The position numbers and the translations under genes were made by a program. 64,000 nucleotides of DNA, from NCBI RefSeq assembly GCF_039871975.1, contig NZ_JBDPLL010000001.1. One strand, given 5' to 3'. This DNA is from Trichormus_B sp936914905. Its GTDB lineage: Bacteria > Cyanobacteriota > Cyanobacteriia > Cyanobacteriales > Nostocaceae. Numbering within the stretch: the first letter of the stretch is position 1; every line of letters starts with the position of its first letter. This document shows positions 36,861-46,847 of this stretch, piece by piece. The notes beneath the pieces were generated by a model, which was given only the letters and a program-made list of their open reading frames with translations, searched no databases and had not been told where the DNA came from.

Positions 36861-38528
36861 ATGGAAATGGTTACGAGACACAAAAAACGCTACAAATTCA
36901 GAATCTACCCCAAAGCCTCACGGTGAGAACAAAATCGGGTTTTCATTAACACTTTTTTTGGCGTTCTGCCTACAAGATACTGACAACATTCTGTTTATTG
37001 GGACTGACTACTGCATCAATTCGTGTGAATAATAACCAAGATGTGGAACTCAAAATTGGCATTGTTCAGCAATTTGGAGCGACACCTACAGCCAAGCTGC
37101 AATTGACACCAACTCAAGGAGATCGCTTGTAGTTAAAATGGAGAGTAGGTAATCAGCCACAAACACTGGTGACAGCCAACCCCTTGCAGCTAGAAACCAG
37201 CTAGAAACAGTGATGAAAACCTTACCTCAACCAAAAATATAAGAGGTAGTCGTTTTGGGAGATTTCCGCACCTTTGAAACACCGGAAGACAGTTCCAGAA
37301 ACTGGCGTTCTCAGGGCATAAAAGTGGAAATAGCCCAACCCGAACGCTGGCAAGTATGGGCGAAACGAGATGTTTATAGCACGCCTTTAGTAAGGTAATT
37401 GTTGTTATAAAGCATACAGGCATCAGGACAAAAACTCCCCTACGTAGATACCCAAATACTCAAATAAGTACCGCGAGTGAGTTGGGAAATCAAAGGTAAG
37501 CAATATAGAAAACTATTTAGAAATAACCACAGGCAAAAACGTAATTCGGGTGAATCAAGGCGAAAAAATAGGTAATACCCATATTTTGCAGGGCTGATAA
37601 ATTTGCAGCCCAATACTTATGTTACTTACTCCTTAGTAAATAAAGTATCTTTAGAAACTGATTTGCATGGAGTGTTGCCTTACGAAATTGGCACGAGTGC
37701 GCTGAAAGCATCCTTGAAAGCGCAGGCTGTTATTACCCGTACTTATGCTCTTAGGAATTTACGTAGATTTGCTATTGATGACTACTAGTTATGTGCTGGT
37801 ACAGACTATCAAGTTTATGATGGACTAAATGGAGTAGCGAAGACAACAGATCAAGAGATCCCAGCTACAAGGGGAATGGTACTAACTTCTAATCAAGAAT
37901 TAGTAGAGGCACTCTATTCTTCCACTACAGGTGGAGTCACCGCCTCCTTTACCAATGTCTGAAATAGTGAAGATCGTCCTTATCTGGGGCCACTAAATAG
38001 ATGCGGCTGTGAATATTTGGAACTTCTCGGAAAAAAGTTTAGCAGATGAAAAGAACTTCCGACAGTTTATTAACTTGGAAAAAGGATTTAATGAAAGCAC
38101 CTGGGATGTTTTCCGTTAGCACAAACAAACCAGCTTAGAAGATATTACCAAGGACTTACAGAAATTCTTGCGCCTGAAAAGAAGTCCCTATGCCAAATTT
38201 AGAAGCGTTAAGGCTTAGCTGTAACGAAACGCAGCGAAACTGGCAGAACTTTGGATATGGCGGTCAAAACGGATATGGGTGTTTTACCCTGCACAAAGAT
38301 GAAGTTCGCAGTGCCTTCGCTGATCCCTGCAGCACACTGTTTTATTTGCAACCTATCAATAAAGCTCAACCAGATGTGTGGGGATACCCCTTTATTGGTG
38401 GTGGACTAGGACATGGCGTAGGCTTGAGTCAAACAGGTGCTCAAAATAATTTAGCTAAGTTAGGTTGGTCAAGTGGGAAAATTCTCCACTTGATATTATC
38501 CTGCTACTTAACTTCAACTGCTCAGTAA
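36861..38528 (+). pseudogene. SpoIID/LytB domain protein, degraded
   Basis: Pieces in order: MEMVTRHKKRYKFRIYPKAS at the N-terminus, QDVELKIGIVQQFGATPTAK, TYVTYSLVNKVSLETDLHGV, LPYEIGTSALKASLKAQAVI, TRTYAL, stop, GTDYQVYDGLNGV, YSSTTGGVTASFTNV, stop, and the conserved end PFIGGGLGHGVGLSQTGAQN. SpoIID/LytB proteins are exported peptidoglycan-active proteins (SpoIID is a lytic transglycosylase). At least six stops or frameshifts are present, so it is not functional. Confidence 0.75.
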
Positions 38529-38553
38529 CGAGATTAAGCCATTCTTGAACAAC

Positions 38554-38730
38554 TAGTGCCGCAGGGCGGAAGTCAAAAGCTTGCCCTTTTGACACTCTCA
38601 TATATCTCAGGCTCAAGCCACTAAGCTTTAGGCTTACTGAGTGATCCTGTAAAAACGGGTGTCAAAAGTAAAAATGAATACGGCGTGAGCTTTTCAGCGA
38701 TTTGGAATGGTTGGTTTACACTGTACTGTA
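38554..38730. repeat. MITE-like dispersed repeat, copy 2
   Basis: Runs from tagtgccgcagggcggaagt to cactgtactgta. It contains aatgaatacggcgtgagctt and gatttggaatggttggttta, shared (in reverse) with copies at 25287, 43927 and 59111. The left end matches the right end of the 59111-59262 copy (tagtacagcagggcggaag in reverse complement). Confidence 0.7.
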
Positions 38731-38763
38731 CCAGCGCAACTCGTAATTCGTAAAAAAAACAAT

Positions 38764-38799
38764 GGGGAGGAAATGGAAAATACCGCTTTGCTCCTCCCC
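38764..38799 (-). terminator. Intrinsic terminator, minus strand (petF transcript)
   Basis: TCCTCCCC (38792-38799) and GGGGAGGA (38764-38771) form an 8-bp stem. On the minus strand the stem is followed by ATTGTTTTTTTT. It lies about 240 bp past the petF stop. Confidence 0.6.
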
Positions 38800-38996
38800 T
38801 GAGTTTTTCTCCATAAATATGGAAAAAGATACAGCAGATTACAGATCAATGAGTTACAGAATCTAAATTGAAACCTAGACAGCAAGAGAGTTTTACTCCT
38901 AACTCCTGAATCCTGACTCCTGACTCCTGCTGTATTTTGTATTAGACCATTGAAGAACAAGGATAAAAAATTGTTTTCTTTCCTTATTACTACCTG

Positions 38997-39018
38997 GCGT
39001 GCCATTGTCAAGGCACGC
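38997..39018 (-). terminator. Hairpin immediately after petF
   Basis: GCGTGCC (38997-39003) pairs with GGCACGC (39012-39018) around an 8-nt loop, 23 bp past the petF stop. No T run follows on the minus strand; it may stabilise the mRNA 3' end. Confidence 0.45.
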
Positions 39019-39041
39019 TTATTAATACAATGCCGACACTA

Positions 39042-39341
39042 TTAGTAAAGTTCTTCTTCTTTGTGAGTTTCGATTACCAAGTCAGAAGATGGGTATGCAA
39101 CACAGGTTAAAACATATCCAGCTTCGATTTGATCATCGTCTAAGAATGATTGGTCAGATTGATCAACTGTACCAGATACTAATTTACCTGCACAGGTTGA
39201 GCAAGCGCCAGCGCGGCAAGAGTAAGGCAAGTCAAAACCTGCTTCTTCAGCAGCGTCTAGGATATAAAGATCATCGGCAACTTCTAATGTTTCGTTCAAA
39301 TTCTCAGCTTTGTTGATTAATGTGACTTTGTAAGTAGCCAT
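39042..39341 (-). CDS. petF: Plant-type [2Fe-2S] ferredoxin
   Basis: 99 aa. The four cluster ligands are Cys42, Cys47, Cys50 (SCRAGACSTCAG) and Cys80 (VLTCVAYP), with the usual acidic surface. It accepts electrons from photosystem I and passes them to FNR, NDH-1 and other reductases. Start ATG 39341 is preceded by AGAGGA. Full length for photosynthetic ferredoxin I, no defects. Confidence 0.93.
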   Translation of the reverse strand: MATYKVTLINKAENLNETLEVADDLYILDAAEEAGFDLPYSCRAGACSTCAGKLVSGTVDQSDQSFLDDDQIEAGYVLTCVAYPSSDLVIETHKEEELY

Positions 39342-39753
39342 TAGTTATCCTCTTCTTGTGCAAACGGCATTATAAGTTATCCTAAAGCAAAGCCCACAGC
39401 TAGTCCTCTAGAACCAGCCGCTGGTTTAAATTTGCTTCAGTTCTGATACTACGGGAAAAACTAAACCTTATCACCGAAAATTGACCACGATTAGTAATGA
39501 AATTTAGTTACTTATTTAAAATAAGTTTTAGTTATGTAAAATTATCAACGAGATAGATGTTAAAAAAATGTTTATGGGTACTAGCGTAATTAGGTGACAG
39601 GTGACAGATTAAATTACTCCCTCATCCTCCTCATCACCCCATACCCTCTTTTTGGTAGAATGCGTATGAGATTGATGACACTGTAATTAATTCAGTGGTG
39701 GCACAATTAACTCTGTCCATCTAAAAACCCAACAAACAGAACTGCTGAACATC
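39342..39753. other. Divergent intergenic region petF-bvdR
   Basis: 412 bp with no gene. It should hold the promoters of petF and bvdR; no consensus strong enough to list was found. Confidence 0.5.
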
Positions 39754-40761
39754 ATGTATAATTCCAATGCACCTTTGGCAAATACAACTATGCGGGTGGG
39801 TTTAGTTGGTACTGGGTATGCGGCAAAACTCCGGGCTGAGGCATTGCGGCAAGATATACGCGCACATTTAGTAGCAATTTCTGGACATACTTCTGAAAGA
39901 ACAGCAGCTTTGGCTCAAGAATATCAAACTGAGGTGATGAATTCTTGGCAACAGTTGGTGGCACGAAAAGATTTAGATTTAGTTATCATATCCACGGTTA
40001 ATCGAGATCATGGTCAAATCACCCATGCAGCCCTTACTAGTGGCAAGCACGTTATTGTTGAGTATCCCTTGTCTGTAGATATTAAAGAGGCTGAAGAATT
40101 AATTGCTTTAGCCAAAGCCAAAAATAAACTGCTGCACGTTGAACATATTGAACTTTTGGGCAGTTGGCATCAAGCCTTAAAACAACATTTACTCCAACTT
40201 GGGCAGTTGTTTTATATCCGCTACAGCACAGTCAAACCTGAACATCCAGCACCAAGGAAATGGACTTATAACCATGAGCTTTTCGGCTTTCCTTTCATTG
40301 GGGCTCTTTCTCGCTTACATCGGCTCACAGATTTGTTTGGCAAAGTTTTGACGGTGAATTGTCACCAGCGATATTGGGAAACACAGTCAGATTATTACCA
40401 AAGCTGTTTATGCGTCGTTCAATTGTACTTTGCCACTGGGTTGTTAGCCCAAGTTATTTATGGTAAAGGTGAATCCCTTTGGCAGTCAGAACGGAAAATG
40501 GAAATTAATGGTGAAAAAGGGGGACTAATTCTGGATGGTGACACAGGAATTTTGCTTCAGCCAGAGGAAACAAAGTTGATTGGTGTGAGTGGTCGTCGCG
40601 GATTATTTGTCAAAGATACAACAATGGTATTAGACCATCTTTTGCATGGTACTTCTTTATATGTCACTCCACAGCAAAGCTTGTATGCCCTAAAGGTGGC
40701 AGATGCTGCACGTAGGGCTGCGGAAACAGGTTTAACTATTTTTTTAACAAAAGAGTCTTAA
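39754..40761 (+). CDS. bvdR: Biliverdin reductase (Gfo/Idh/MocA fold)
   Basis: 335 aa. An N-terminal Rossmann fold (MRVGLVGTGYAAKLRAEALR) is followed by the Gfo/Idh/MocA C-terminal domain. The segments KHVIVEYPLSVDIKEAEELI, LLHVEHIELLGSWHQALKQH, IRYSTVKPEHPAPRKWTYNH, GALSRLHRLTDLFG and EVIYGKGE-like QVIYGKGE closely follow the pattern of the cyanobacterial biliverdin reductase BvdR, which makes bilirubin from biliverdin with NAD(P)H. ATG 39754 is used; ATG 39790 (MRVGL) is possible. Its stop codon directly abuts the ATG of map, so the two are cotranscribed. Confidence 0.8.
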   Translation: MYNSNAPLANTTMRVGLVGTGYAAKLRAEALRQDIRAHLVAISGHTSERTAALAQEYQTEVMNSWQQLVARKDLDLVIISTVNRDHGQITHAALTSGKHVIVEYPLSVDIKEAEELIALAKAKNKLLHVEHIELLGSWHQALKQHLLQLGQLFYIRYSTVKPEHPAPRKWTYNHELFGFPFIGALSRLHRLTDLFGKVLTVNCHQRYWETQSDYYQSCLCVVQLYFATGLLAQVIYGKGESLWQSERKMEINGEKGGLILDGDTGILLQPEETKLIGVSGRRGLFVKDTTMVLDHLLHGTSLYVTPQQSLYALKVADAARRAAETGLTIFLTKES

Positions 40762-41550
40762 ATGAAAACCGAACCAATAGTGATTTTATCCCAGCGAGAA
40801 ATAGAAAAAATGCGTCGGGCTGGACGTTTGGCAGCGAAGCTGTTACAACATTTAGAACCTTTGGTAAAACCAGGGGTCAGCACCCTCAAACTCAATGATG
40901 AAGCAGAACGGTGGACGCAAGCACACGGTGCGATAAGCGCACCTCTTGGCTATAGGGGCTTTCCTAAGTCAATTTGTACTAGTGTAAATGAGGTAATTTG
41001 TCACGGTATTCCTAATGCTAAACAAATCTTGAGAGAAGGTGACATTATTAATATTGATGTAACACCGATTGTAGATCGTTATCATGGCGACACTTCCAAG
41101 ACATTTATTGTTGGTGTATCTTCTCCCAATGTACAGAAGTTGGTGGAAGTGACAGAAGAGTGTCTCCGTTTAGGTATTGCACAGGTGAAACCAGATGCAA
41201 AGATTGGAGATATTGGGGCAGCTATTCAAGAGTATGCTGAGGCTCAAGGTTTTTCGGTGGTACGAGATTTTGTAGGACATGGCATTAGTAATATTTTCCA
41301 CACTGCACCAGATATTCCCCATTATGGAATTAGAGGTAGGGGTAAGCGTTTGAGGCCGGGGATGGTGTTTACGATTGAACCGATGATTAATGAAGGAACC
41401 TATGAGGTGGAGATGTTAAGTGATGGTTGGACAGCAGTAACACGGGATCGGAAACTTTCCGCCCAATTTGAGCATACTATCGTTGTAACAGAAGATGGGG
41501 TGGAAATCCTAACCTTACCAGAAGGACCCAGTAATAATGGAAAAACCTAA
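40762..41550 (+). CDS. map: Type I methionine aminopeptidase
   Basis: 262 aa. The five metal ligands are visible: two Asp in IINIDVTPIVDRYHGDTSKT, His in VGHGISNIFHTAPDIPHYG, Glu in FTIEPMINEGTY and Glu in FEHTIVVTEDG. It removes N-terminal Met from nascent proteins. It starts immediately after the bvdR stop (TAA-ATG). The neighbour downstream is only a remnant. Confidence 0.93.
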   Translation: MKTEPIVILSQREIEKMRRAGRLAAKLLQHLEPLVKPGVSTLKLNDEAERWTQAHGAISAPLGYRGFPKSICTSVNEVICHGIPNAKQILREGDIINIDVTPIVDRYHGDTSKTFIVGVSSPNVQKLVEVTEECLRLGIAQVKPDAKIGDIGAAIQEYAEAQGFSVVRDFVGHGISNIFHTAPDIPHYGIRGRGKRLRPGMVFTIEPMINEGTYEVEMLSDGWTAVTRDRKLSAQFEHTIVVTEDGVEILTLPEGPSNNGKT

Positions 41551-41609
41551 AAATGAGCGTGGGAAAACATCCCGATATGGTGTTTCGGGACAGGCACTGA
41601 CTACAGCGG

Positions 41610-41751
41610 GAGCAGTTATAGCTCGGCGGGGGTACGTAGTGTGGGTGAAATAAGGATTACAGGTGTTTCTGGTGCGATCGCTAATGCCATTTATCATGCT
41701 ACAGGTAAACGCATGCGTGATCTACCGATAACACCTGATAAGTTGTTGTAA
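41610..41751 (+). pseudogene. C-terminal remnant of a xanthine dehydrogenase-type molybdopterin subunit
   Basis: The short frame GVRSVGEIRITGVSGAIANA, IYHATGKRMRDLPITPDKLL, stop (TAA 41749-41751) is the characteristic C-terminus of the large molybdopterin-binding subunit of xanthine/aldehyde oxidoreductases. Nothing else of the gene remains. Confidence 0.6.
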
Positions 41752-42424
41752 TAGATGACTTTGCAAGTTCAGGACTTACACAGCTGGCAGATTAATAGGG
41801 TGCTTCAGATTTTAAAATCTGTTTATTTGCTAGATTTATAGAGTCTGAAGCAGACTACAACAAGAATTTATGAAAAAATAGGCTCAAAACCACATATTTA
41901 AAAACCACATATTTAATTTTCACCAGATGATTCACAGTCCACAACACTTAACCGTAATTCAAGCCGCTGGTATTTGGTGGAATCATAGAAAGTTCGTCGG
42001 TGCATTACTTGTTAGTTATCCGAGAAAACAATATCTGCTGGCTCCCAAATATGAGAATACACCGGAGTACATTGTAAAACAGTCTCAAATAAATCTTGCC
42101 AATATTGCTGTGCTTCTTCTCGTTTATCTTGCATACCCTTTTTATTTAACCACATTTTCTTTTCAGAATTAGCTAATTTTAGTGAAGATGTACGAGCAAC
42201 AAAATTAATTAAGACCCACCATCAGGACGTTTTTAGTATTCCGTTTCCTTCACATCCAATTGATATTGATACGCTACAAGATTACTAAAAACTTTAATAA
42301 TTTTGAAAAAAGAGGTACACAAGGGCAGACAGGATGCCTACCCCAGAAGACCTACTGTTATGAAGATGTCTAGTTAATTTACTTGCAAAGTTTTGTAAAT
42401 AATATATAAACAAAAATATCCCTG
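41752..42424. other. Gene-poor region with an unidentified minus-strand remnant
   Basis: On the minus strand about 42190-41990 reads VARTSSLKLANSEKKMWLNK, KGMQDKREEAQQYWQDLFET, VLQCTPVYSHIWEPADIVFS without a start. Its composition is protein-like, but I do not recognise a family. The rest, to 42424, holds no gene and is where the 5' part of the ptuA remnant is lost. Confidence 0.35.
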
Positions 42425-42915
42425 ATTTATTGGAAAAATCGAGGATATGATGATTTACATTTACATCCAACTTGGCAACAGAAGATCATTCCTAATTTAA
42501 AGAAAGTATTTCCCCATACTCAAATTATTGCTACTACTCACAGTCCTGAAGTTGTGACAACTGTGAAACAAAATCAGGTATGGATATTAGAAGATTATCA
42601 AGTAAAACAATGTTGCGAACCTACTAAGGGGAGGAAAAGTTCAGATATTGTTAGAAATATTTTAGGGGTGAGTGAGTTAAGACCAGATACAGAAAAAAGG
42701 AGAACACTCAGACGTCTTTTTGAAGCAATTGATAATGGTCAATTAGAGGAGGTAAAACGCCTACATCAAGAACTACAACACTGGCAATCATTTGATCCAG
42801 ATATGACTAGAGCGGATATGCAAATCCGTCGCTTAGAACGGAGGAATGCGGAAAAATGCAGTGTGAAAATGTACTTAAATCCCCATAACCGGAGGAACCT
42901 AAGAATTATAAGTTA
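42425..42915 (+). pseudogene. PtuA-like AAA ATPase, C-terminal fragment
   Basis: Starts within the Walker B region as DDLHLHPTWQQKIIPNLKKV, then FPHTQIIATTHSPEVVTTVK, NQVWILEDYQV, RKSSDIVRNILGVSELRPDT, FEAIDNGQLEEVKRLHQELQ. 'HLHPTWQ' and 'IIATTHSP' are signatures of the SMC/ABC-like ATPases of overcoming-lysogenization/Septu type. The N-terminal Walker A half is missing. The next gene is a TIGR02646-type HNH protein, which identifies the pair as Septu (PtuAB), or the equivalent effector module of retron Ec78-like systems. Confidence 0.7.
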
Positions 42916-42963
42916 CGATATTCTTCACAATTCAAACGATGTAAGAATTTAAAAAGGAATTGA

Positions 42964-43581
42964 ATGATATTTAATGCTGTTCGGGAAACTTTAGTGGCTG
43001 TTCAAAAAGGATTTTGTGCCTATTATGAAATGTCTATTCACGAAAATAAAGGCTCTGTTGAGCATTTCATTCCTCGTAAACAATCAATAAAAGAAAAGAA
43101 TTATGATTTAGATTGGCAAAATATTTTGGCTATCTGTATTCTAGGAGGTGGTTTGGAAGATGATGATATGGAAACCTCATAATTACCCCATGATTCACCA
43201 TGCGGTGCTAAAAAAAAGGATAATTTTATCCCTGATAGTAAATTATTCAATCCTCTGACTTTACCAACATCACGTTTATTTAAATTCAGTAGTAAGGATG
43301 GTGAAATTAGACCTGATGAAACCGCCTGTATAGCGGCTGGGATTCCTATTAAAATGTTCAGTTTACTATTGACCAGCTTGGTCTCAATGTTCCACGATGG
43401 AAGGATCAAAGACTTGTTGTGATTAACGAAACCAATAAAGAACTTGATGATGAGACTATTGATATAAATGATCTAGAAGAAAAAGTTGCAGCAGAATATT
43501 TTGATGATGGTACAGAAAATTGGCCTCGTTTTTTAACAACTTTTCCCTGGGTTTTAGGTGCAGGTGCTGAAGGACACCTTA
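42964..43581 (+). pseudogene. PtuB-like HNH nuclease, degraded and fused at its 3' end
   Basis: The first frame has ETLVAVQKGFCAYYEMSIHE (the CxxC pair is C-A-Y-Y, second Cys lost), GSVEHFIPRKQSIKEKNYDL, DWQNILAICILGGGLEDDDM. After a stop at 43180 it gives PCGAKKKDNFIPDSKLFNPL, LFKFSSKDGEIRPDETACIA. A second shift near 43355 leads into VQFTIDQLGLNVPRWKDQRL, VVINETNKELDDETIDINDL, FDDGTENWPRFLTTFPWVLG. The layout fits TIGR02646 HNH nucleases. The last frame runs without a stop into the neighbouring gene. Confidence 0.7.
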
Positions 43582-43889
43582 GCATCAACAATTTTTGGAA
43601 AGCTTTAGCTAATCATCCTCCGACTCTGCGACGTACTTGGGAAAACCTCAAGCAAATAATGGCAGATCCTGGGGAAATAGATCCATTGATACGGGAATTA
43701 ATTTACATTGCTGTTAGTGTGACAAATGCCTGTGAATATTGCATTGCTTCACACTCAGCGGTGGCAGCTAATAAGGGGATGACTGATCAAATGTTTGGTG
43801 AACTGATGGGTATTACTGGTGGTGCCAATATGATAAATGGGTTTGCTAACGGTTATAAAATTCCTGTTGATGAAATATTTAAGCAGTAG
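43419..43889 (+). CDS. Carboxymuconolactone decarboxylase-like (AhpD fold) protein fused to a PtuB tail
   Basis: An open frame of 156 aa from GTG 43419. Residues 1 to about 54 are the C-terminal tail of the broken ptuB gene. From about residue 55 the sequence is an alkylhydroperoxidase/CMD domain: SINNFWKALANHPPTLRRTW, ELIYIAVSVTNACEYCIASH with the CEYC redox pair and the downstream His. The usual N-terminus of this family ('...WINNFWKALANHPP') is replaced, so the frame was created by a deletion joining two genes. Whether a protein is made is unknown; a start at an internal codon would lack part of the fold. Confidence 0.6.
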   Translation: MINETNKELDDETIDINDLEEKVAAEYFDDGTENWPRFLTTFPWVLGAGAEGHLSINNFWKALANHPPTLRRTWENLKQIMADPGEIDPLIRELIYIAVSVTNACEYCIASHSAVAANKGMTDQMFGELMGITGGANMINGFANGYKIPVDEIFKQ

Positions 43890-43926
43890 TAAATAAGTCA
43901 ACATAATTCAATCTAAAACCCACACG

Positions 43927-44042
43927 AGTACCGCCGTGAATTCAAAATGCCTCTTTCAGAAGAGCTACGCTAACAAAATTCAAAATGTATACGGCGTGAG
44001 CTTTTTAGAGATTTGGAATGGTTGGTTTATTTACACCGTACT
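43927..44042. repeat. MITE-like dispersed repeat, copy 3
   Basis: 116 bp from agtaccgccgtgaattcaaa to ttacaccgtact, the inverse of copy 1 (25287-25432) without its internal 30-bp insertion. The ends agtacCG...GTGAAT and agtacGG-TGTAAAT are imperfect inverted repeats. Confidence 0.75.
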
Positions 44043-44314
44043 GTACTGGATACCCAAATTTATTTGAATATTTGGAAATATGGGTATTACGTTTTTTTAG
44101 TTGAGTGTTGTTTATGATGTTGAGCTTTCGGTAAAATATTCGGTAAAATATTCAGTAAAATATGATGTGATCGCTCAAGGATGTATAATTGTAAAACAGG
44201 CTAAACTTCTGTTTGGGATTGAATAGAATATTTTGTCGGAAACTCCATTGGACGATGTAAGCACTTCTTTGAACATCATTCTCCCAACTAGCTAAAAGCT
44301 GAGTTTTGCCAAGG

Positions 44315-45661
44315 TTATCTACCCAATTTATTGGGAATACCTTCACAACCACCAGGAATAGTCCCTCTGGCTTCTTCTCCACACCAAGCGCAGCAGTATT
44401 GACGGGTGGATTCAGACATCCGTTGTGCGTTTCTGAAATCGGCATTTTCCACAACTGCGCCGGTGTGTTCCCCGGTTTCATAGTCGGGTGGGTTGTTGCG
44501 ACTGCGAGGTGAGGCTTTTTCTAATGAACCATAAAAGAAACGCACTCCATTTAAATCGCTATTGTTGAGATCCGCATGATATAAGATAGTGCGGGATAGG
44601 TTAGATTTGACTAAATCACACCCGCTGAGATTAGCACGAACAAGATTAGCTTCGCTTAAGTCAGTCCAGCGTAAATCAGTCTTCGACAGGTCTGCACCTG
44701 CTAACATTACACCTAAGTCAATTACGCGTACACCTTCTAAACGGTCTTCTGCGTAGCCACCGATACCGTCAAGAATGGCTCTACCTAAACGACGATCGCG
44801 TTTTAATGGTGTGAGTAATTTTGAACGGGAGAGAAAACGGAGGATTTTGGCTTTACCACTACCATCTACACTACTAAAAATTGCGGCAGTTCGTCCTTCT
44901 GCGATCGCTCTTTCTTGTGGCCAGTCTTCTAATAATCCCTCTTCGTCGAGTACCAAGTCAGAAACACCTTGGAAATAAGAATCTATTGTTTGCTGTTGGG
45001 TAATAATATTTTGTTGTACTGTCAGCAGGTTTTGTTGAATAGTTAAGTCTTTAGAAATTACATATTGTCGCCAAGCTACGTAAACAGCGATGATAGCTAT
45101 GGAAATTTGCCCTAAAGCACCAAACCAATCTGCTAAAGTACCCGCAATGTCCCAGTTAATCTTGCTTCCCCAGCACAGTAGTTCATTTTCGACACCAGTA
45201 AACCTAAATAGGCCAAAAATTGCTACTAATAAGCCCGTCAAACCCACCAAAACCGTTCTTTCTTGGGCAGAAAACCATTCTTGAACGAGATCTTGGAACC
45301 AAGGTAAAAGTATGGCCACAGATAACACCAAAGTTGTGAGAGTTCCCAAAATGCCCAGAAAGGAGTTATTAATAGTAATACCAATAAAAGTGAGTGCGAT
45401 CACTAGTAGAGTAAATAATAATGCTCTAGGCCTGACAGCAAGTTGATGATGAGAAATGTCTTTAAAACTAGATGTCGCTTGTTTGAGACCATTTGTATGT
45501 TGGGGAGATTGTAAAGAAGAAATGGCTGATAAAGCTTGTTGTGCGGCTAAACCTTCTGAAGTTATTCCATTTTCACTTGCATCAAAATCATATGGCTGCA
45601 AGTCTTTATCTATACTCGTTTCTGGCTTTAGTGGATGAGAAGAATTCGATTCAACAGTCAT
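44315..45661 (-). CDS. Membrane protein with C-terminal pentapeptide repeats
   Basis: 448 aa. A soluble N-terminus of about 75 residues is followed by several membrane helices (LLFTLLVIALTFIGITINNS; GILGTLTTLVLSVAILLPWF; VLVGLTGLLVAIFGLFRF; LGQISIAIIAVYVAWRQYVI), a coiled coil (QQNLLTVQQNIITQQQTIDS), a middle domain, and pentapeptide repeats (VMLAGADLSKTDLRWTDLSE, ANLVRANLSGCDLVKSNLSR, YHADLNNSDLNGVRF). The last part has a Cys pair (CCAWCGEE). Pentapeptide repeats form right-handed beta-helices used in protein contacts. No enzymatic function is indicated. Appears intact. Confidence 0.8.
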   Translation of the reverse strand: MTVESNSSHPLKPETSIDKDLQPYDFDASENGITSEGLAAQQALSAISSLQSPQHTNGLKQATSSFKDISHHQLAVRPRALLFTLLVIALTFIGITINNSFLGILGTLTTLVLSVAILLPWFQDLVQEWFSAQERTVLVGLTGLLVAIFGLFRFTGVENELLCWGSKINWDIAGTLADWFGALGQISIAIIAVYVAWRQYVISKDLTIQQNLLTVQQNIITQQQTIDSYFQGVSDLVLDEEGLLEDWPQERAIAEGRTAAIFSSVDGSGKAKILRFLSRSKLLTPLKRDRRLGRAILDGIGGYAEDRLEGVRVIDLGVMLAGADLSKTDLRWTDLSEANLVRANLSGCDLVKSNLSRTILYHADLNNSDLNGVRFFYGSLEKASPRSRNNPPDYETGEHTGAVVENADFRNAQRMSESTRQYCCAWCGEEARGTIPGGCEGIPNKLGR

Positions 45662-45881
45662 GCTTTCTATTTTTCAATACTTGATATAATTTTAGATTTT
45701 AGATTTTAGATTTGTAAAAATTCAACATAACAGAATCTAGAATAACCTTTTAGTCCTGAATCTTTCTAAGATTTTAACTTTTATCAACAAGTCAGGAGTC
45801 AGTTGCACGCTGCTGCTAACTATTGACTCCTGACAAATTCTTCGTAAATTTATTTTTTATCGACAAGGAAACAAGAATTTT

Positions 45882-46847
45882 TTAAGCTAGTCCTACTAAT
45901 TTGGCACTTAGTTCCCACAGACGCTCGGCTTTATCATCATCACTGGCTTCGTTGGAAACTTTTTCCACGAAGGACTTACCATTTTTTTTCTGTCTATTTC
46001 CCCAACTCCAATACATACCAGATTGATTGTATGCAGGATCAGCAACTACTTCTGCTACTCTCTTACCAGCTTCCTCTTCTGATATAAACCCACCAGTGAT
46101 GTACTTCTGGAAGATGGGGAAGAGTTTTTGGAATAGTGGATAATGGTCACGGAATAAGGCTGTTGTTGCTACACACCCCGGATAAAGAGAACTAAAGGTG
46201 ATACCTGTTGATTCATGATAGCGTCGATGCAGTTCTCGCATGGTTAACACATTACAAACTTTGCTATCTTTATAAGCTTTTACTGGTTCAAATTTCTTAC
46301 CATCAATCATGCTGTAAGGCGCTTTAAATCCTGCTTTAAAACCCTTTAAATCTCCCAAATCTGGACGGGGGGGAATTTTTCCTCCCAACTCATTGGGGTT
46401 GTGTGTCACTGTTCCCAAAATCACGAGTCTGGGTTCTGAAGCGGATGATCTTTTCAAATCCTCTAACATCAAATTACACAAAAGGAAATGGCCAAGGTGA
46501 TTTGTAGCCACGGTTAACTCATATCCGTCTGGACTCCACAAAGGTTCTTTTATTAAAGGCATATAGATGGCAGCGTTGCAAACCAAAGCATCTAATGACC
46601 TGCCAGTGGCTCGAAATTCCTTCACAAATTGTCGAACACTGTCTAAAGAGGCTAAGTCAAGATGGATGATTGTGTAGCTGCCCTGTTGTATTCCCACAGA
46701 TTGGGCTGCTTCTTCTGCTTTTGAGAGATTACGACAGGCCATGACTACCTGCCATTGACCGGTTTGGGCTAGAGCTTTTGCGGCTTGCAAACCGATACCT
46801 GAAGATGTACCTGTAATCACAACCGTTGACTGCCGATTTTGTTCCAT
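45882..46847 (-). CDS. por: Light-dependent protochlorophyllide oxidoreductase
   Basis: 321 aa from ATG 46847 (MEQNRQSTVVITGTSSGIGL); an upstream extension to 46916 is not typical. Short-chain dehydrogenase fold: TGTSSGIG NADPH site, LVCNAAIYMP, the YKDSK catalytic Tyr/Lys pair (AYKDSKVCNVLTMRELHRRY), and the POR-specific loop GFKAPYSMIDGKKFEPVK. It reduces protochlorophyllide to chlorophyllide using light and NADPH. A run of 'attttag' heptamers lies downstream of the pentapeptide gene start (about 45692-45715), in the spacer between the two genes. Confidence 0.93.
   Translation of the reverse strand: MEQNRQSTVVITGTSSGIGLQAAKALAQTGQWQVVMACRNLSKAEEAAQSVGIQQGSYTIIHLDLASLDSVRQFVKEFRATGRSLDALVCNAAIYMPLIKEPLWSPDGYELTVATNHLGHFLLCNLMLEDLKRSSASEPRLVILGTVTHNPNELGGKIPPRPDLGDLKGFKAGFKAPYSMIDGKKFEPVKAYKDSKVCNVLTMRELHRRYHESTGITFSSLYPGCVATTALFRDHYPLFQKLFPIFQKYITGGFISEEEAGKRVAEVVADPAYNQSGMYWSWGNRQKKNGKSFVEKVSNEASDDDKAERLWELSAKLVGLA

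Noticed and set aside
41927..42172. Plus-strand 81-aa frame (MIHSPQHLTVIQAAGIWWN...)
   Set aside because: The opposite strand reads as a more protein-like worn gene (KKMWLNKKGMQDKREEAQQYWQ), so the plus frame is probably its shadow.
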